Assembly: GCA_037962975.1 (NCBI GenBank)
Contig: CM075669.1
Location: 88,146,001-88,210,000 of the forward strand
Source of the DNA: Clitoria ternatea
Taxonomy: Eukaryota > Streptophyta > Magnoliopsida > Fabales > Fabaceae
Length of the DNA: 64,000 nucleotides
Reading direction: 5' to 3'
Shown: positions 45,500 through 57,593 of the stretch, in pieces
Position numbering within the stretch: the first letter of the stretch is position 1
Layout: the number at the start of each line of letters is the position of its first letter
Notes under the pieces: model-generated
Told to the model about the DNA's origin: nothing
Databases searched by the model: none
The model's input: only the letters and a program-made list of their open reading frames with translations
Translations under genes and position numbers: made by a program

Positions 45500-48087
45500 T
45501 TAAAGAGTTTGTTGGAGTAAGATAGAGGGTTTTAAAGAGTTTGTTGCTCAATAATGGAAAGAGATTCAGATAGTAGGGTGAGGGATTTCGTTTTAAAGCA
45601 GAAGTTGAAAGAATTAAAGAAAAGGTTGTAAGAGTGGCATGAGTCACATAGTCAAAATTTAGTGGCTCAGATATCTGAGGGGAAGAGAGCACTTCAGGAG
45701 CTAGACTTAAAAGCAGAGGGGTCCGATTTGTGTGATATACAGGTGCAAAAGCGTAGGTCGGTGCGGGAACAGATTTGGGGTTGGAGTAGGTTGAGGGAAA
45801 GTATGTTGCATCAGCAAGCAAGAATACAATGGCTTCGGGAAGGTGATGAGAACTTGTCTTTCTTTCATTCATGTATGGCGATACGGAAGAAAAGGAATCA
45901 AATACATAGTATTGTGATTAGTGGGAGGAGATGTGAAGGGCTCGAGGAGGTAAAAATAGGGATTAAAGAGTACTTTACTTCTTTTTTAGGAGAAGAGAAG
46001 GGGTATAGGCCGAGGGTGGATGAAGTTTAGTTTAGAAGGTTGGAGGAGGGAGACGATGATAGGTTGACTAGGCCTTTTTCAGAAGAGGAGGTGAAGGAAG
46101 CGGTGTGGGATTATGCGAGGAATAAAAGTCTAGGCCCTGATGGTTATGATTTCAGATTCATTAAAGAATGTTCAGAGGTAGTTAAATCAGACTTTTATAG
46201 ATTTATTGTGGAATTTCATTCTCATGGTCGGACTGTGAAAGGGGCCAATAACTCATTTCTGGTTCTAATTCTGAAGAATAAGAATCCATAGGATATTGAC
46301 GAATTCCGACCGATTCAGCTTATGGGGTGTCTATATAAAGTTCTATCAAAGCTATCAAACCGACTAAGGAATGTGTTAGACGGTTTGGTTTCCTCTAATC
46401 AGTTTGTATTTATCAAAGGAAGACAAATACTTGATAGCATTCTGATTGCTAATGTGACAGTGGAGGACACTAGAAGAAGAGGTACAAAATGCTTTTTATT
46501 ATATTGAGAAGGCATATGATTCGGTGAATTGGGGTTTCTTGGATTATGTGATAGAGCAAATGAATTTTCCATTGAAGTAGAGAATGTGGATTGAGGAGTG
46601 TTTGAAGTTGGCTACTATATCAGTCTTGATTAATATGAGTCCTACTGAGGAGTTTACACTAGGAAGGGGATTAAGGCAAGGTGATCCATTGTCTCACTTC
46701 TTGTTTGTATTAGTGGTAGAGGGGTTAAGTTTATTGTTTCAACAAGCTATAGTGGGTGAGTTTAGAGGGGTGAAGGTGGGAAAATGGAAGTGTGTGGTGT
46801 CCCACTTATAGTATACGGATGACACATTGGTGTTTGGTATGACAGATTTAGCAAATGTGTTGGGAATTAGAAAAGTGATGGAGATGTGTTATGGGTTAAA
46901 AATTAATTATGCCAAAGCTCGGTGGTGGGTGTTAATGTGTCATTAGAATGGTTACAGGTAGCTGTGAAAATTTTACAATGTAAGATTGAAGGATTGCCGT
47001 TTAAATATTTGGGGTTGCCTATTGGGGAGTCACCAAGAAGGAAGAAGTTACGGGAACCGTTATTGTTGAAGGTCAAAAAGAAACTAGTTGGGTGGAAGTG
47101 TAAGTGTCTATCTTTTAGTACGCGTATCCTATTAATTAAGTTTGTTTTGTCCTCTATGCCAATTTATTTCTTGTCCTTCTTCAAAGCTCCCACAGGTATT
47201 GTCTCTTCACTACATTCATTATTGTCTAATTTTTATGGGTAGGGTGGAGGGGAAAAGAAGAATTCATTGGGTAGCTTGGAAGGATGTGTGTTGGTCAAAG
47301 GAGGAGAGAGGTTTAGGGTGTAAAAATATGGAATTCTTTAATATTGCTCTTTTGTCAAAATGGAGATGGTGATTATTAGAAGATAGACATAGTTTATGGG
47401 TAAGGGTGTTGATGGCTAAGTATGGGGAGGAGGCGGTTTTGAGGGGCGAGTATGACGCAAAATCCTCTTCATGGTGGAAAGATTTATGTAATATAGATAA
47501 GGGATGGGGTGGCCGTAGAGATCCTGTGAACTCGGGTTGGTGGTCAAGAATGGTAGGAAAGAGAGTAGGGAAGGGTAATAGTACTTGTTTTTGGAAGGAT
47601 AATTGGTGGGGGGATGTCATTTTAGGAGTGGTTTCCTCAGTTTTATTTTTTAACCATGAATAAGGAGGAATCAGTTGCTAGTGTGATACATAGAGAGGGG
47701 GTTGATTGGAGATGGAGGAGAAAATTATTTGCTTGGGAGGAAAGTTTGGTGAAGGAATTGAAAGAAGTGTTGCAGGGAGTAGAGTTAAAAGAAGGAGTTG
47801 ATGACATATGGGTGTGGGTGGATGGAGGGTTTTTAGTAAGGGGTATGTATAAGCTTTTATCAACATCTAATGAGGTTCTAGACATTTTGTACAAGAACGT
47901 GTGGAACAAATTTGTACCCCTTAAAGTTACAGGTTTTACGTGGAAAATAATGAAGAAGAGGATCCCAGTGAGGGTTGAATTACTAAAGCATGGAGTGATG
48001 GTATCTATGTTATGTCCAATGTGTCAAAGCTATAAAGAATCAGTATCTCATTTATTATTTTCTTATGTTAAAGCTTATAAGGTATGA
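45500..48087 (+). pseudogene. LINE A ORF2 remnant (RT and zinc-binding tail)
   Basis: RT pieces: IQWLREGDENLSFFHS (about 45829), KSLGPDGYDFRFIKE (about 46125), FHSHGRTVKGANNSFLVLI, the AYDSVNWGFLDYV stretch (about 46513), GLRQGDPLSHFLFVL (about 46670) and YTDDTLVFGM (about 46812). Zinc-binding RT-associated region: VWNKFVPLKVTGFTWKIMKKR (first part, about 47900) with CPMCQ. Stops such as that at 46578 (LK-stop-RMW, where LINE B has Trp) and several frameshifts disable it. No endonuclease precedes it. Confidence 0.8.
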
Positions 48088-48500
48088 ACTAAATGTTTAT
48101 AATGGTGTGGGATATCGGGTGCTTTAATCAATGATGGTCGTAGTCACTTGATGAGTTTTGTTGGAATGTTCCCTGGTAATAAGGTACAACAAGAATTATG
48201 GAGTGTCCTTTGGTTTGCGGTGATTTGGTCCTTATGGTTAGAGAAAAACAAGATTTGATGATCATAATCTAGACCTAGATAAGTTGTTTGATCTTTTCCA
48301 ATTGAGATCGTGGTCATGGTTAAAGGCGCGGAAGTCTTCTTTTTGTTATTCTATATTTTGTTGGTTAGAGAACCTAGAAATGTGTATTGTATCATGTTGA
48401 GTGATGACACAATTATGTAGAATTATATGTTTATATTAAGTATATCTTATACTTAATCATTTTTACATTTATATAATAATTTGTTTGTTTTTTTAAAAAA

Positions 48501-48516
48501 ATAAGTGAGGGAAAGC
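48501..48516. repeat. Target duplication of LINE A, right copy
   Basis: ATAAGTGAGGGAAAGC, directly after the A tail; 15 of 16 bases match 44278-44293. Confidence 0.85.
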
Positions 48517-48698
48517 GATATAAAAGTTTTATAGAAAAGAAAACTTAAAATTTGAAAAAACATGGACGAAAACATATTGATACTTTTCAGCGTGTTACTT
48601 GTTCATCTAATTATGTATTAGGATTGGATATTCGGATTTTGCCAACTCCGCATGTCATGAGAGACAGAAATGTTTAGAGAATTATACGGTATAAACAC

Positions 48699-48703
48699 GT
48701 TTG
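48699..48703. repeat. Target site duplication GTTTG, left copy
   Basis: Exact match to 54989-54993. Confidence 0.85.
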
Positions 48704-48866
48704 TGTTATAAAATAAACTAAATTATGAAGAAAGATAAATGGAAAGAAGAATGGAAGAGAGTATAGATGAGAGTTGAAGTATAGAAATTGTCCCAACTGA
48801 TGAATTGCCAAGTTCTATTTATAGACTTGGGGGACATCCACACTCTATATTATATTATTTATAATA
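48704..48866 (-). repeat. Copia 3' LTR (163 bp)
   Basis: TGTTATA...TATAATA. It differs from the right LTR at about 7 sites and two 1-base indels by my count. Confidence 0.88.
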
Positions 48867-49005
48867 CTCCCCCTTGGATGTCCATATTTTAGAATGAGCC
48901 TCGTTAAAACCTTACTAGGAAAAACCCAGTGGGATAAAAACCTAGTGAAGAAAAAAGAGTACAACATTCATTACAAAGTAAATAAATAATTAAATATACA
49001 AGTAT

Positions 49006-49326
49006 TTAATTCTCCCCCTTATTAGAACACTTATGTATGCGTCGAAGACCAATCTTCTGTACTAGTTGCTCGAAGACTTTGGTTGGTAATGATTTTGTAA
49101 AGATATCTGCTAGATTCTCACATAATCGAACTTGCTGGACATTTATTTTACCATTCTTTATAAGATCATGAGTAAAATACCCCGCATGCTTTGTTTTATC
49201 TCCTTTAATATAACCTTCCTTTAACTGAGAGATACAAGCTACATTATCTTCACATAAGATTGTTGATGGTAATTTTCCAGCATGCAAGACACAAGTTTCT
49301 TGAATATGTTGAATCATAGATCTCAA
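49006..49326 (-). pseudogene. Copia RNase H, C-terminal fragment
   Basis: Reads LRSMIQHIQETC-like start, then STILCEDNVACISQLK, YIKGDKTKHAGYFTHDL and ENLADIFTKSLPTKVFEQLV, the standard end of a copia RNase H. The upstream part of the domain is in other frames. Confidence 0.8.
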
Positions 49327-49594
49327 CCAAACACATTCTTGACTTGCTTCATGTAATGCTAAAATTTCAGCATGATTAGATGATGTTGCTGTAATCGTTT
49401 GTTTTTATAGATCTCCATGAAATTGTTGTACCACCACATGTGAACAAGTATCCTGTTTGTGATCGACCATTATAAGGATTAGACAAATACCCCGCATCTG
49501 TATAACCAATTAGTTTTGCCTAAGATGCATATGGGAAAAATAAACCCATGTCCATTGTACCTCTAAGATAGCGGAATATGTGCTTAATCCCATT

Positions 49595-50679
49595 CTAATG
49601 TCTTTTTGTTGGTAAAAAACTATGTCTTGCTAATAAATTAACAGCAAATGATATATCAGGTCGTGTATGACTAGCAAGACACATTAGTGCACCAATTACA
49701 CTAAGATATGGTACTTCAGGACCAAGTAGTTCTTCATTTTTCTCTTGAGGTTGAAAAGGATCTTTACTTACTTCAAGTGACCTTACAACCATTGGACTGC
49801 TCAATGGGTGTGATTTGTCCATATAGAACCGCTTTAGCACCTTTTCAGTATAAGTCTTCTGGTGCATTAAGATTCCTTCCTTTAAATATTCTAATTGTAA
49901 TCCAAGATAAAACTTTGTTTTTCCTTAATCTTTCATCTCAAATCCTTTTTTTAAGCAATTTACAGCCTTTGAAAGCTCTTCAGGAGTTCCGATGATGTTT
50001 AAATCATCTACATAAATAGCAATTATAACAAACTCTTTTCTGAGTTATTTCATAAAAACACATGGACAAATTAAGTCATTTTTGTACCCTTCTTTCAATA
50101 AATATCACTGAGACAATTATACCATATACGTCCAGATTGTTTTAATCCGTAAAGGGATTTATTCAATTAATTGAATAATTTTCTCGAAAATTTGTCTTGT
50201 ATGCTTCAGGAAAATTAGATCCTATATAGATGTCATTTTGCTTCAGGCAAAATTAAATCAAGTTTTTCACGAATTGTCAAACTAATCAAGTATTGAAAAA
50301 TACTTTATCCATCACTGGTGAATATATTTCCTCAAAATAAATACCAGATCTTTGTGAGAAACCTTTTGCTACAAGCCTTGCTTTATATCGCACAATTTCA
50401 CCGTTTTCATTTCTTTTTCTCATAAAGACCCATTTAAACCCAACTGATTTTACACCTTCAGGTGTTTGGACTGCAGGTCCAAAAAGTTTTCATTTTTGCA
50501 AGTGAGTTTAACTCTTCTTGCATTGCATCTTTCCACTTTGGCCAATCATTTCTTTGTGCACATTCCTTAACAGATTTTGGCTCATGATTCTTATCATCAT
50601 TTATAATATCAAGAGCTACTTTGAATGCAAAAATTTCATGAACATCGACTTTATGTCGATTCCATTGTATTCCATCCAT
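49595..50679 (-). pseudogene. Copia reverse transcriptase, broken
   Basis: The N-terminal piece at 50458-50679 reads RNDWPKWKDAMQEELNSLAK. The catalytic YVDD is visible on the - strand at about 50006-50020 (IAIYVDDLN). The C-terminal piece at 49595-49867 reads HQKTYTEKVLKRFYMDKSHP and RPDISFAVNLLARHS. Between them the reading changes frame several times, so no RT protein can be made. Confidence 0.8.
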
Positions 50680-51005
50680 GATATAATTTATAGAGATCTT
50701 TTTCTTTTATCAATTTCAGGTACCTTGGTTTCTTCTGAATTTGAAAACTTGATTATGTCAGGAGACTCTACTGGAGTCTTTATATCCTCGATTCGACCAT
50801 CTTCTTTATTTACTTTTCTTTTTCAAGGATTTTTATCTTTAGAATCAACAGGTCTGCCATGTTTTATTTTGGCTTCAGACTCGTTTGCAATTTTAGATTG
50901 TCCTTCAGGGATATCAATCTTTATTGGAGTATTAACAGCTGGTATATGTGACTTAGTCACTCTTTTTGGATCAGCAAATGCATTAGGCAATTTGTTTGCT
51001 AAATT

Positions 51006-51724
51006 TTACAAACTAATTATTTTTTGAACTTTTAGTTCAGATTGCTTTGTTCGAGGATCAAGGTGAGATAGAGATATCTCATTCAAATTAATCCTTTTAT
51101 CTAACTGTTTATTATCTCCTCCTAATGATGTAAAAACAGATTCATCAAAATGATAATCAGCGAAACGAGCTGTAAATAAATCACCTGTTAAGGTTTCAAG
51201 ATATTTTATTATAGATGGACTTTCATATCCAACATAAATCCCCAACCTTCTTTGAGATCCCATCTTAGTGCGTTGTGAAGGGGAGATTGCAACATATACC
51301 ACACTTCCAAAGATTCTTAGATGCGAAATATTTTGTTCTTTATCATGAACCAATTGTAAGGGGGAATACTCATGATAACTTGTAGGCCTGATGCGAATAA
51401 GTGATGTCGCATGCAAGATTGCATGTCCCCAAGTTGAAATTGGGAGTTTTAATCTTATAAACAATGATCTTGCTATCAATTTCAAACATTTAATCAATAA
51501 TTCAGCAAGTCTATTTTGTGTATGAACATGTGCTACAGGATGTTCAACATCAATTCCAATGGACATACAGTAATCATTAAAAGATTGAGATGTGAATTCA
51601 CTAGCGTTATCAAGGCTATTTTCTTAATTGGATAATCGGGAAATGAGCTCTTAAACAAATTAATTAAGCTAGTAATCTCGTAAACTCCTGGTTGCGAGTT
51701 GACAATAAGCAAACACGTGACCAT
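51006..51724 (-). pseudogene. Copia integrase fragments
   Basis: Two overlapping frames (51533-51724 and 51006-51566) read through the integrase core and tail: EHPVAHVHTQNRLAELLIK, where the usual NG(V/L)AE stretch keeps AE, then WGHAILHAT, SPLQLVHDKEQNISHLRIFG and MGSQRRLGIYVGYESPSI. A frameshift separates the first half of the core from the rest. Confidence 0.8.
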
Positions 51725-52028
51725 CTAGTTGATGCATCAATTAAAACCATAAAATATCTAAATGGTCTACAAATATCACCTTGTATACGCTCTAAAAATG
51801 TGAGTAATTCACTTCCAAATTTCATTAGTGATGGTCGAGTAATTAATTTCCCTTAAGAACAAGCAGCACATGAGAAATTATTAGTTCAGAGAATTTGTCT
51901 GCTGGACAAGCAATGACCATTTGAATTCTCAACTATTTTCCGCATCATAATTGATCCAAGATGGCCTAATCGTTCATGCTAAACAACAAAGTCATTCTTA
52001 TTTGTAAACTTCTGGTTTACTATGACAT

Positions 52029-52268
52029 TTATTTCAATAGTACTAATATGTATGTAGTATAAACCAGAGGAAAATGAAGGCAATTTTTCCAATATACATT
52101 CTTATCAGAAATTAACTTTGTGATGTAAAGATATTCATCATTTCCTTTATTTATGGTCTCAATATGATATCCATTTCTGTGAATATCCTTAAAACTCAAT
52201 AAATTTCTTTGAGACTTCGTAGAATATAATGCACTTTCAATGTGCAATTTTGTTCCTCCGGGCAACAA
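52029..52268 (-). pseudogene. Copia protease/pre-integrase fragment
   Basis: Reads LPGGTKLHIESALYSTKSQR and NLLSFKDIHRNGYHIET, the segment that follows the protease in copia elements. The protease active site lies upstream, in degraded sequence. Confidence 0.7.
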
Positions 52269-52705
52269 AATACTGGCTCTGCCGGAGCCTTCAACTATAT
52301 TTATACTACCAAATATAGTATTAACATTAACTTCTTATTTTACTATATGGTAGAAATATTTCTCATTCTTAAGAATAGTATGAGTTGTTGCACTGTTTAC
52401 AAGACATATATCTTCGTCATTCACATGAGCATTCATTCTTCAATAAATAATAATAGATAAATCATGAGTGAAAATATAATCAATAACAATAAATATTTAA
52501 CATAAATTCATAACAAAACAAATTTCATGAAATATAAAATAATTTATTTAGGGGCATTTCCCTCTCTAACTGAGTGGTCAATATCTTCTTCAGGAAGAGT
52601 AAGGAAATCATCAACATCAAAATAAGTATAAACATCATCTATACTAGTCAAATTTGTTTCTATTATTTTCCTTTTATTTTTAAGGGATTTGTTGGTATAG
52701 ATCAA

Positions 52706-52997
52706 TTAGATGTTTTGGTGTGCGACAAACCTAAGACCAGTGGCCTTAGCTGCCACAACGATAGCAAATATTTTTAGTTTGTTCGTTACTTTGAACATCT
52801 TTTCTTTTTTCCATACGTTCTTTATTTTTCCATAGAAATGATTTATTATCATTTCGACCACGACCATAACCATGAGTATAATGATCATGTGTTGCTACAT
52901 TCACTTCTGGGAATGAAGTGGTTACAGTTGAACGAGACTCATGATTTTGCATAAGTAACTCATTGTTTTGTTCAGCCACAAGGAGACAAGTAATTAA
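52706..52997 (-). pseudogene. Copia gag C-terminal fragment
   Basis: Begins LLVAEQNNELLMQNHESR, then a Gly/Arg/His-rich stretch and a zinc-knuckle start (CYRCG, continuing in another frame). Sequence upstream of about 52997 no longer reads as gag, so roughly the first 200 residues are missing. Confidence 0.7.
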
Positions 52998-54770
52998 GGT
53001 AAATTAACTTATAAATCAACTTAAATAAATTTTCACATAAGTGATCCATCCAGAAGTAAAAATTTAAAAGTTTTCATAAAATCATCCAAGTACTAGTGGT
53101 CTATTAGTAGAATGATAATTTCCCACGGTATAAACATGGGTTTGATTCCTTTATATAATAAAATATATTATATTTAATTATGAACACCAATTATGAACAT
53201 AGAAATTAATCATATAAAATCAAAGTAGCAACTATATCAATATAACTAACATTCAATATTTAATTTAATAATAGGTGCAATAGCTATATAAAATTCTAAA
53301 GCAAAATTAGTTAATAGTAGTTGCAATATCCACGTTGTATAACAACTGCTAATTAGTGCATTATCAATATAGTTAACATTCAATAATATAAAATAATCCA
53401 TGCATAATGTAAAACAAAGCAATTGCTTAATATAAAGTGAATTATTTATATCAATGAAATCTACAGGAAAGTAAATCTAGTTACAGGAACCACGAATGTG
53501 AAGCTACATGTAAATTATGCAATTGTAATAATTTAATAATATGAAATGGAAAATGAAAAATGCACTGCACAATCAACTAGACAATCCTTTAAAGTTGTCT
53601 TTTTCAAAAAAATATAATGATAACTAAACAATTTAAAAAAATTGCTTATATCATATTTAAAATGTCATAAGTTATTTTAATTAATTTTTAAAAATTATAA
53701 CTTTCCACAATATTACCCAAATAGCTTAAATAACTCTATGTAAATTCTTAAATAAAATTATAAGTTAACAGTACCTTTTGATTATTTATAAAATTATGGG
53801 TCAACCGCAACACACTTTCATTAAATGGGTGTGTTAACTAGAATGCACTGCTATGTCTCGGTATAAAATTTATGTAGCAATTGAAGTTAATGGATCAACA
53901 TATATATAAAATAATCACGCACACAAAGGCAATGGATTATAATGGAAAACATTATGAATGGATCAGACGTAGTACATAATGGATTATGAAGTGGAAAATA
54001 ATCATATATCAATTAATTTAATATAGCAATAAGTGGAAAATAATCATGGAAAGCATTATAGTAGAATTGGTAATCAGATATATAATATAAAATGTCACCA
54101 CGCATAATATAAAATGTGACCACGCTGAAAAGCATAATAGTAGAATAATTGGTACACACGCTGCAGCTATAATAAGTCAATTGGTAATGTAGCAAATGGG
54201 AAGAAATTGGAACAGAGCATTGGAACACGTGAAGCTACATTAGGTAATTGAAAGCAAAAGCAAATTGGCAAATTGGAAGCATGAAGTTACAGGATGCAAT
54301 TGAAAGCAAAAACAATATTTAGTAAAAGTGGTAGGAAAAACAAATTAATATTAATTTTATTAATTAAATTTTAGTTTAATTAACACAATGGCTTCATGAT
54401 TATGCTTGACAGTAGGTAATATAAAAGTAGGTAATATAAAAGGCAACATAAAATATATAATGATGAATAAAATCAGCAATAGCTCATAAAATTATGTACA
54501 ATTTTTTTTAGATTGTTATAGTTCTTTAGGAACTATTAATAAATATTTTAAGAAGAATTCTTCAGGAATTATAAGTTATTTAATTATTAATTTTACACAT
54601 CCTGCAGAGATGTTTATGAATAAGTTCTTCAGGAACCTATTTATGATATAGATATAATGTTATACATCCTTCAGAGATGTTTAAAATTTAAGTTCTTCGG
54701 GAACTTTTATAATAAGATAAAGTATATAAATTAAAATTATCAAAATAACAACAATAATAATAATCATGTA
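52998..54770. other. Non-coding block in place of copia gag
   Basis: AT-rich, with no Gag homology in any frame. It holds a tRNA-Gly-like relic (53090-53149), repeats of GGAAAATAATCATG at about 53990-54050, and a tandem repeat at 54520-54710 in which TTCTTCAGGAAC alternates with CATCCTNCAGAGATGTTT at about 75-base spacing. Part may be leader of the element and part a later insertion. Confidence 0.55.
53090..53149 (+). pseudogene. tRNA-Gly-like relic with A and B boxes
   Basis: Sixty bases align without gaps to the eukaryotic tRNA-Gly(GCC) sequence as I remember it, with 45 matches. They include the A box region (TAGTGGTCTATTAG), the anticodon stem side CCCACGG and the B box GGTTTGATTCC. Anticodon position reads CCC. 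The 3' acceptor strand is absent, so it is not a working tRNA; it could be a tRNA pseudogene or the head of a tRNA-derived SINE. Confidence 0.6.
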
Positions 54771-54799
54771 TTACCTCTCTAGACTTGAGTAGATCTCAG

Positions 54800-54825
54800 T
54801 TGGTCAGAATCTCGTGCTGATAACG
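54800..54825 (-). other. Primer binding region of the short-LTR copia
   Basis: On the - strand the bases next to the 5' LTR read CGTTATCAGCACGAGATTCT. TATCAGCACGAG shares TATCAG with the initiator-Met site but lacks the TGG and differs after it. Known copia elements with this leader exist, but I cannot name the priming tRNA. Confidence 0.6.
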
Positions 54826-54988
54826 TGTTATAAAATAAACTAAATTATGAAGAAAAATGAATGGAAAGAAGAATGGAAGAGAGCATAGATGAGAGTCAAG
54901 TATGGAAATTGTCCCAACTGATGAATTGCCAAGTTCTATTTATAAAACTTGGGGGACATCCACAATCTATATTATATTATTTATAATA
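54826..54988 (-). repeat. Copia 5' LTR (163 bp)
   Basis: Partner of 48704-48866; the length is typical of the short-LTR copia lineages. Confidence 0.88.
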
Positions 54989-54993
54989 GTTTG
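54989..54993. repeat. Target site duplication GTTTG, right copy
   Basis: Directly follows TATAATA of the right LTR. Confidence 0.85.
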
Positions 54994-55617
54994 GACATTA
55001 AACTACGTTTTTATCAACAGAAACAAACAGAAAACATAAAACTAAAAAACACACACAAATGAATTCAACTCAAATTTTTCTTCTAAAGCAAAACCATGTA
55101 CTGTATCTAAGGCCATTACGGGTCAAAATTATAATGCGACATGCTTGAAATCTTCAGTGTTCAAATCATACAGTTAACTTACGTTATGATATGTGATGGT
55201 GGCATGTCCTTGTCGGAATAGTACTAATGTATGAGCTACATATTAAATATATACCAAAGTACCATCTCGACATAGTATAGCAATAAATATTAACATTTCG
55301 AGTAAAATAATTTTTTTATTAATCCAGTAAAATATATTATATCTATTAAAATATTACGTTGTGTGCATTTTTCTATAAGTAACTTTATTATGTGGACTAG
55401 TCAATTATATATAAACAAGTATCAATTTCATTTATTGAGTTAGAATTTAAATCGTTTAATGAATTTGTTAGTTTATTACACATTAGTTCTCTACATTTTT
55501 TTTGTTAAACTAGATTTTTCACTCAGGGTTTTTAAAATAAATATTTTTATTACCTCCTTATGAAACAAATGAGATTAATCTCATGACTTTTTCTTTACTT
55601 AAAAAAAACAAAAATAA
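54994..55617. other. Intergenic, nothing recognised
   Basis: AT-rich interval between the copia element and LINE B, without a credible frame. Confidence 0.6.
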
Positions 55618-55671
55618 GCGGAGAGAGAGAGTTAGGTTAGGGTAGTAGCAAGTGGTACAACCGAGGAAATA

Positions 55672-56900
55672 ATGTTGGAACAGATTGGCACAACGGACAT
55701 TGGGACAAGGAACAGACACTCGAGGAAGGGGAAAGTATATTGTCATCAGAATAGGTCTATTTCATTCTATTTCACTAATTTCCCAGAAAACTGTCACGAA
55801 GAACATTTGCGGCGAGAGTTTTTGAAGGTAGGGAGGGCATGCGATGTGTTCATACCAAGAAGGAGGAATGGATGCAGTCAGAGATTTAGATTCGTTCGGT
55901 TCTCACAGGTGTCAAACATTGGTGAGTTGGAGGGAAAGCTAAATATAATCTGGATTGATACATATAAATTACATGTGTACCAATCAACGAACAAAGCAGA
56001 GAGAGGTCTGCAACGGGTCAAACGTCGAAATATGGATCATTGGATAGAGAAGGGTACAGAAGTCAAGAAAGCAAGGTGGAGTTATGCTGAGGTGGTGAAA
56101 CCAATAAACAAAAAAGTTGTTGGCGGGCGGGCAAGGAAGATGGAGGGTGGTGAGCAAAAGGGCGAGTTTTGGTTTGATCTGGAGTATAATTCTGAGGAGA
56201 CAGAGAGAGAGAGTGGCTGGAGGGATGTTTTGTTGGGACTCTATAGGATAAAAAATCTTATTTTTTCTATTCAAGATATTATGTAGACTATAGGTGATTG
56301 TATTTTACTAAAGCCGGTAGTCGGGGAGGACATTTCTGGATTGGTGTAGGAACTAAAATCATTCTCTGAAACATGGTTTTGTCATATACGTGAATGGAGT
56401 CCGAGTGATTTTGCTAATTCATGCTTCACATGGGTCTAATGCCAAGGGATTCCATTTTAGGTATGGAACGAGAGATTTTCTCGATACATTATGGGCGCGT
56501 TTGGTTTGTTTATGCAAACAGACTCCAACACTGAGAGAAGATCTAGACTTAATTGTGCCTGGATTCTTGTTCAACCATAACAGTTAAATTTGATCAATGA
56601 AAAAACAAGTGTGAAGATTGATGGTGAAAATTTTCATATTAGATTGGTGGAGGAACCATTTTCTACCACTTTACTAATCTATGGATGAAAAGGATGATCG
56701 GCGGGTAAGGGTGAGGATGAAAGGTTAGAACGGGATGATTTATCTAATTCAGATTTGTCAGGGAATCTTTATTAGGATTATGGAGTTGATAATGTAATTC
56801 AGGGCGTGGTTGAAAATCTAGTGAGAGAATATGGGATTAATGGCGAAGGTAATGGAAGGAAGTATTTGAATTGCATTGAAGATGAGGCATGTGAGTAGGG
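55672..56900 (+). pseudogene. LINE B ORF1 (RRM-like RNA-binding protein), broken
   Basis: The first 204 codons are open: FYFTNFPENCHEEHL and QRFRFVRF look like the RNP2 and RNP1 strands of an RRM, followed by NIIWIDTYKLHVY and a basic stretch. After the stop at 56284-56286 the DUF4283-like part EWSPSDFANS (about 56394) continues in another frame. ORF1 proteins of plant L1 elements bind their own RNA. The rest to 56900 is acidic and interrupted. Confidence 0.75.
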
Positions 56901-57593
56901 CCTTGTTCACATAAAATTGAATTCTATATCAGATAAAGATGTTCTGGGCCATGATGGGATGGACTTTACTGAAATGGATCAGGGTGCAAGTAGGACCGAT
57001 ATGTGTGCACGGGTTGTAAATGTATTCGAAAAGGCGGGAAAAGGCTTGTGGGCTAAGGGGTATGTGCATGAGCACGTGAAGAATCCAATGTCGTTCCATG
57101 CGGTAATGTCTACGTGCGACGCGTGGGAGGGTGAATCGGATGTGGAAAATCGTAGAGGACATCACAATATGCGTATGAGTCAGGATGCTAGTCTTGTGGA
57201 TGCACAGGTAGAGAAAAGTGATGTATAGGGGAGGGAGGGTGTTGGGTCTCAAAATCTTAGTGAGAGGAGACAATGGTGAAGGATATGTTGGCTAAAATTT
57301 TTGGGTCATCAAATATAAGTGTTTTGACACAAGTCAAGTTCACAGTTGGTTGGGGAGCATAGTTAGAATGAGGAGGTGTCTTATGGGTCCTAAAAAAGAA
57401 AAAGGGTGAAGAGAAAGCTAAGGAGGTGGTGTCTTTTGCAAAGAAATTAAGGGTGGGGGTGGAGGTAGATGACGATATTTTGATAGATTATTTTGTCATG
57501 GAGATTAGGGGGAGGAGGTACGTGGGGGGTGCACATTGGGTGAGTTATGATGTTGAAGACATAGAGGGGTAGGTATCATGTAGTGAAATAGGG

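Larger units (their letters stand above)
44294..48500 (+). mobile_element. LINE A: L1-type retrotransposon, endonuclease deleted
   Basis: The element runs from its 5' region to a short A tail (48495-48500) and is flanked by a 16-bp duplication. It has an ORF1 with an RNA-binding fold, then jumps at about 45500 to the region between endonuclease and RT. LINE B shows what is missing: roughly 1.7 kb including all of the endonuclease. RT and the zinc-binding tail are present but broken by stops and frameshifts. Confidence 0.87.
48704..54988 (-). mobile_element. Decayed short-LTR Ty1/copia element
   Basis: 6285 bases on the - strand with 163-bp LTRs, a 5-bp duplication, a polypurine tract next to the left LTR (48867-48877, AAGGGGGAG on the - strand) and a likely primer site next to the right LTR. 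Domain pieces run in copia order from right to left: gag tail, pre-integrase, integrase, RT, RNase H. All are broken. Most of gag is absent; its place (about 52997-54770) holds AT-rich non-coding DNA with a tRNA-like relic. Confidence 0.88.
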
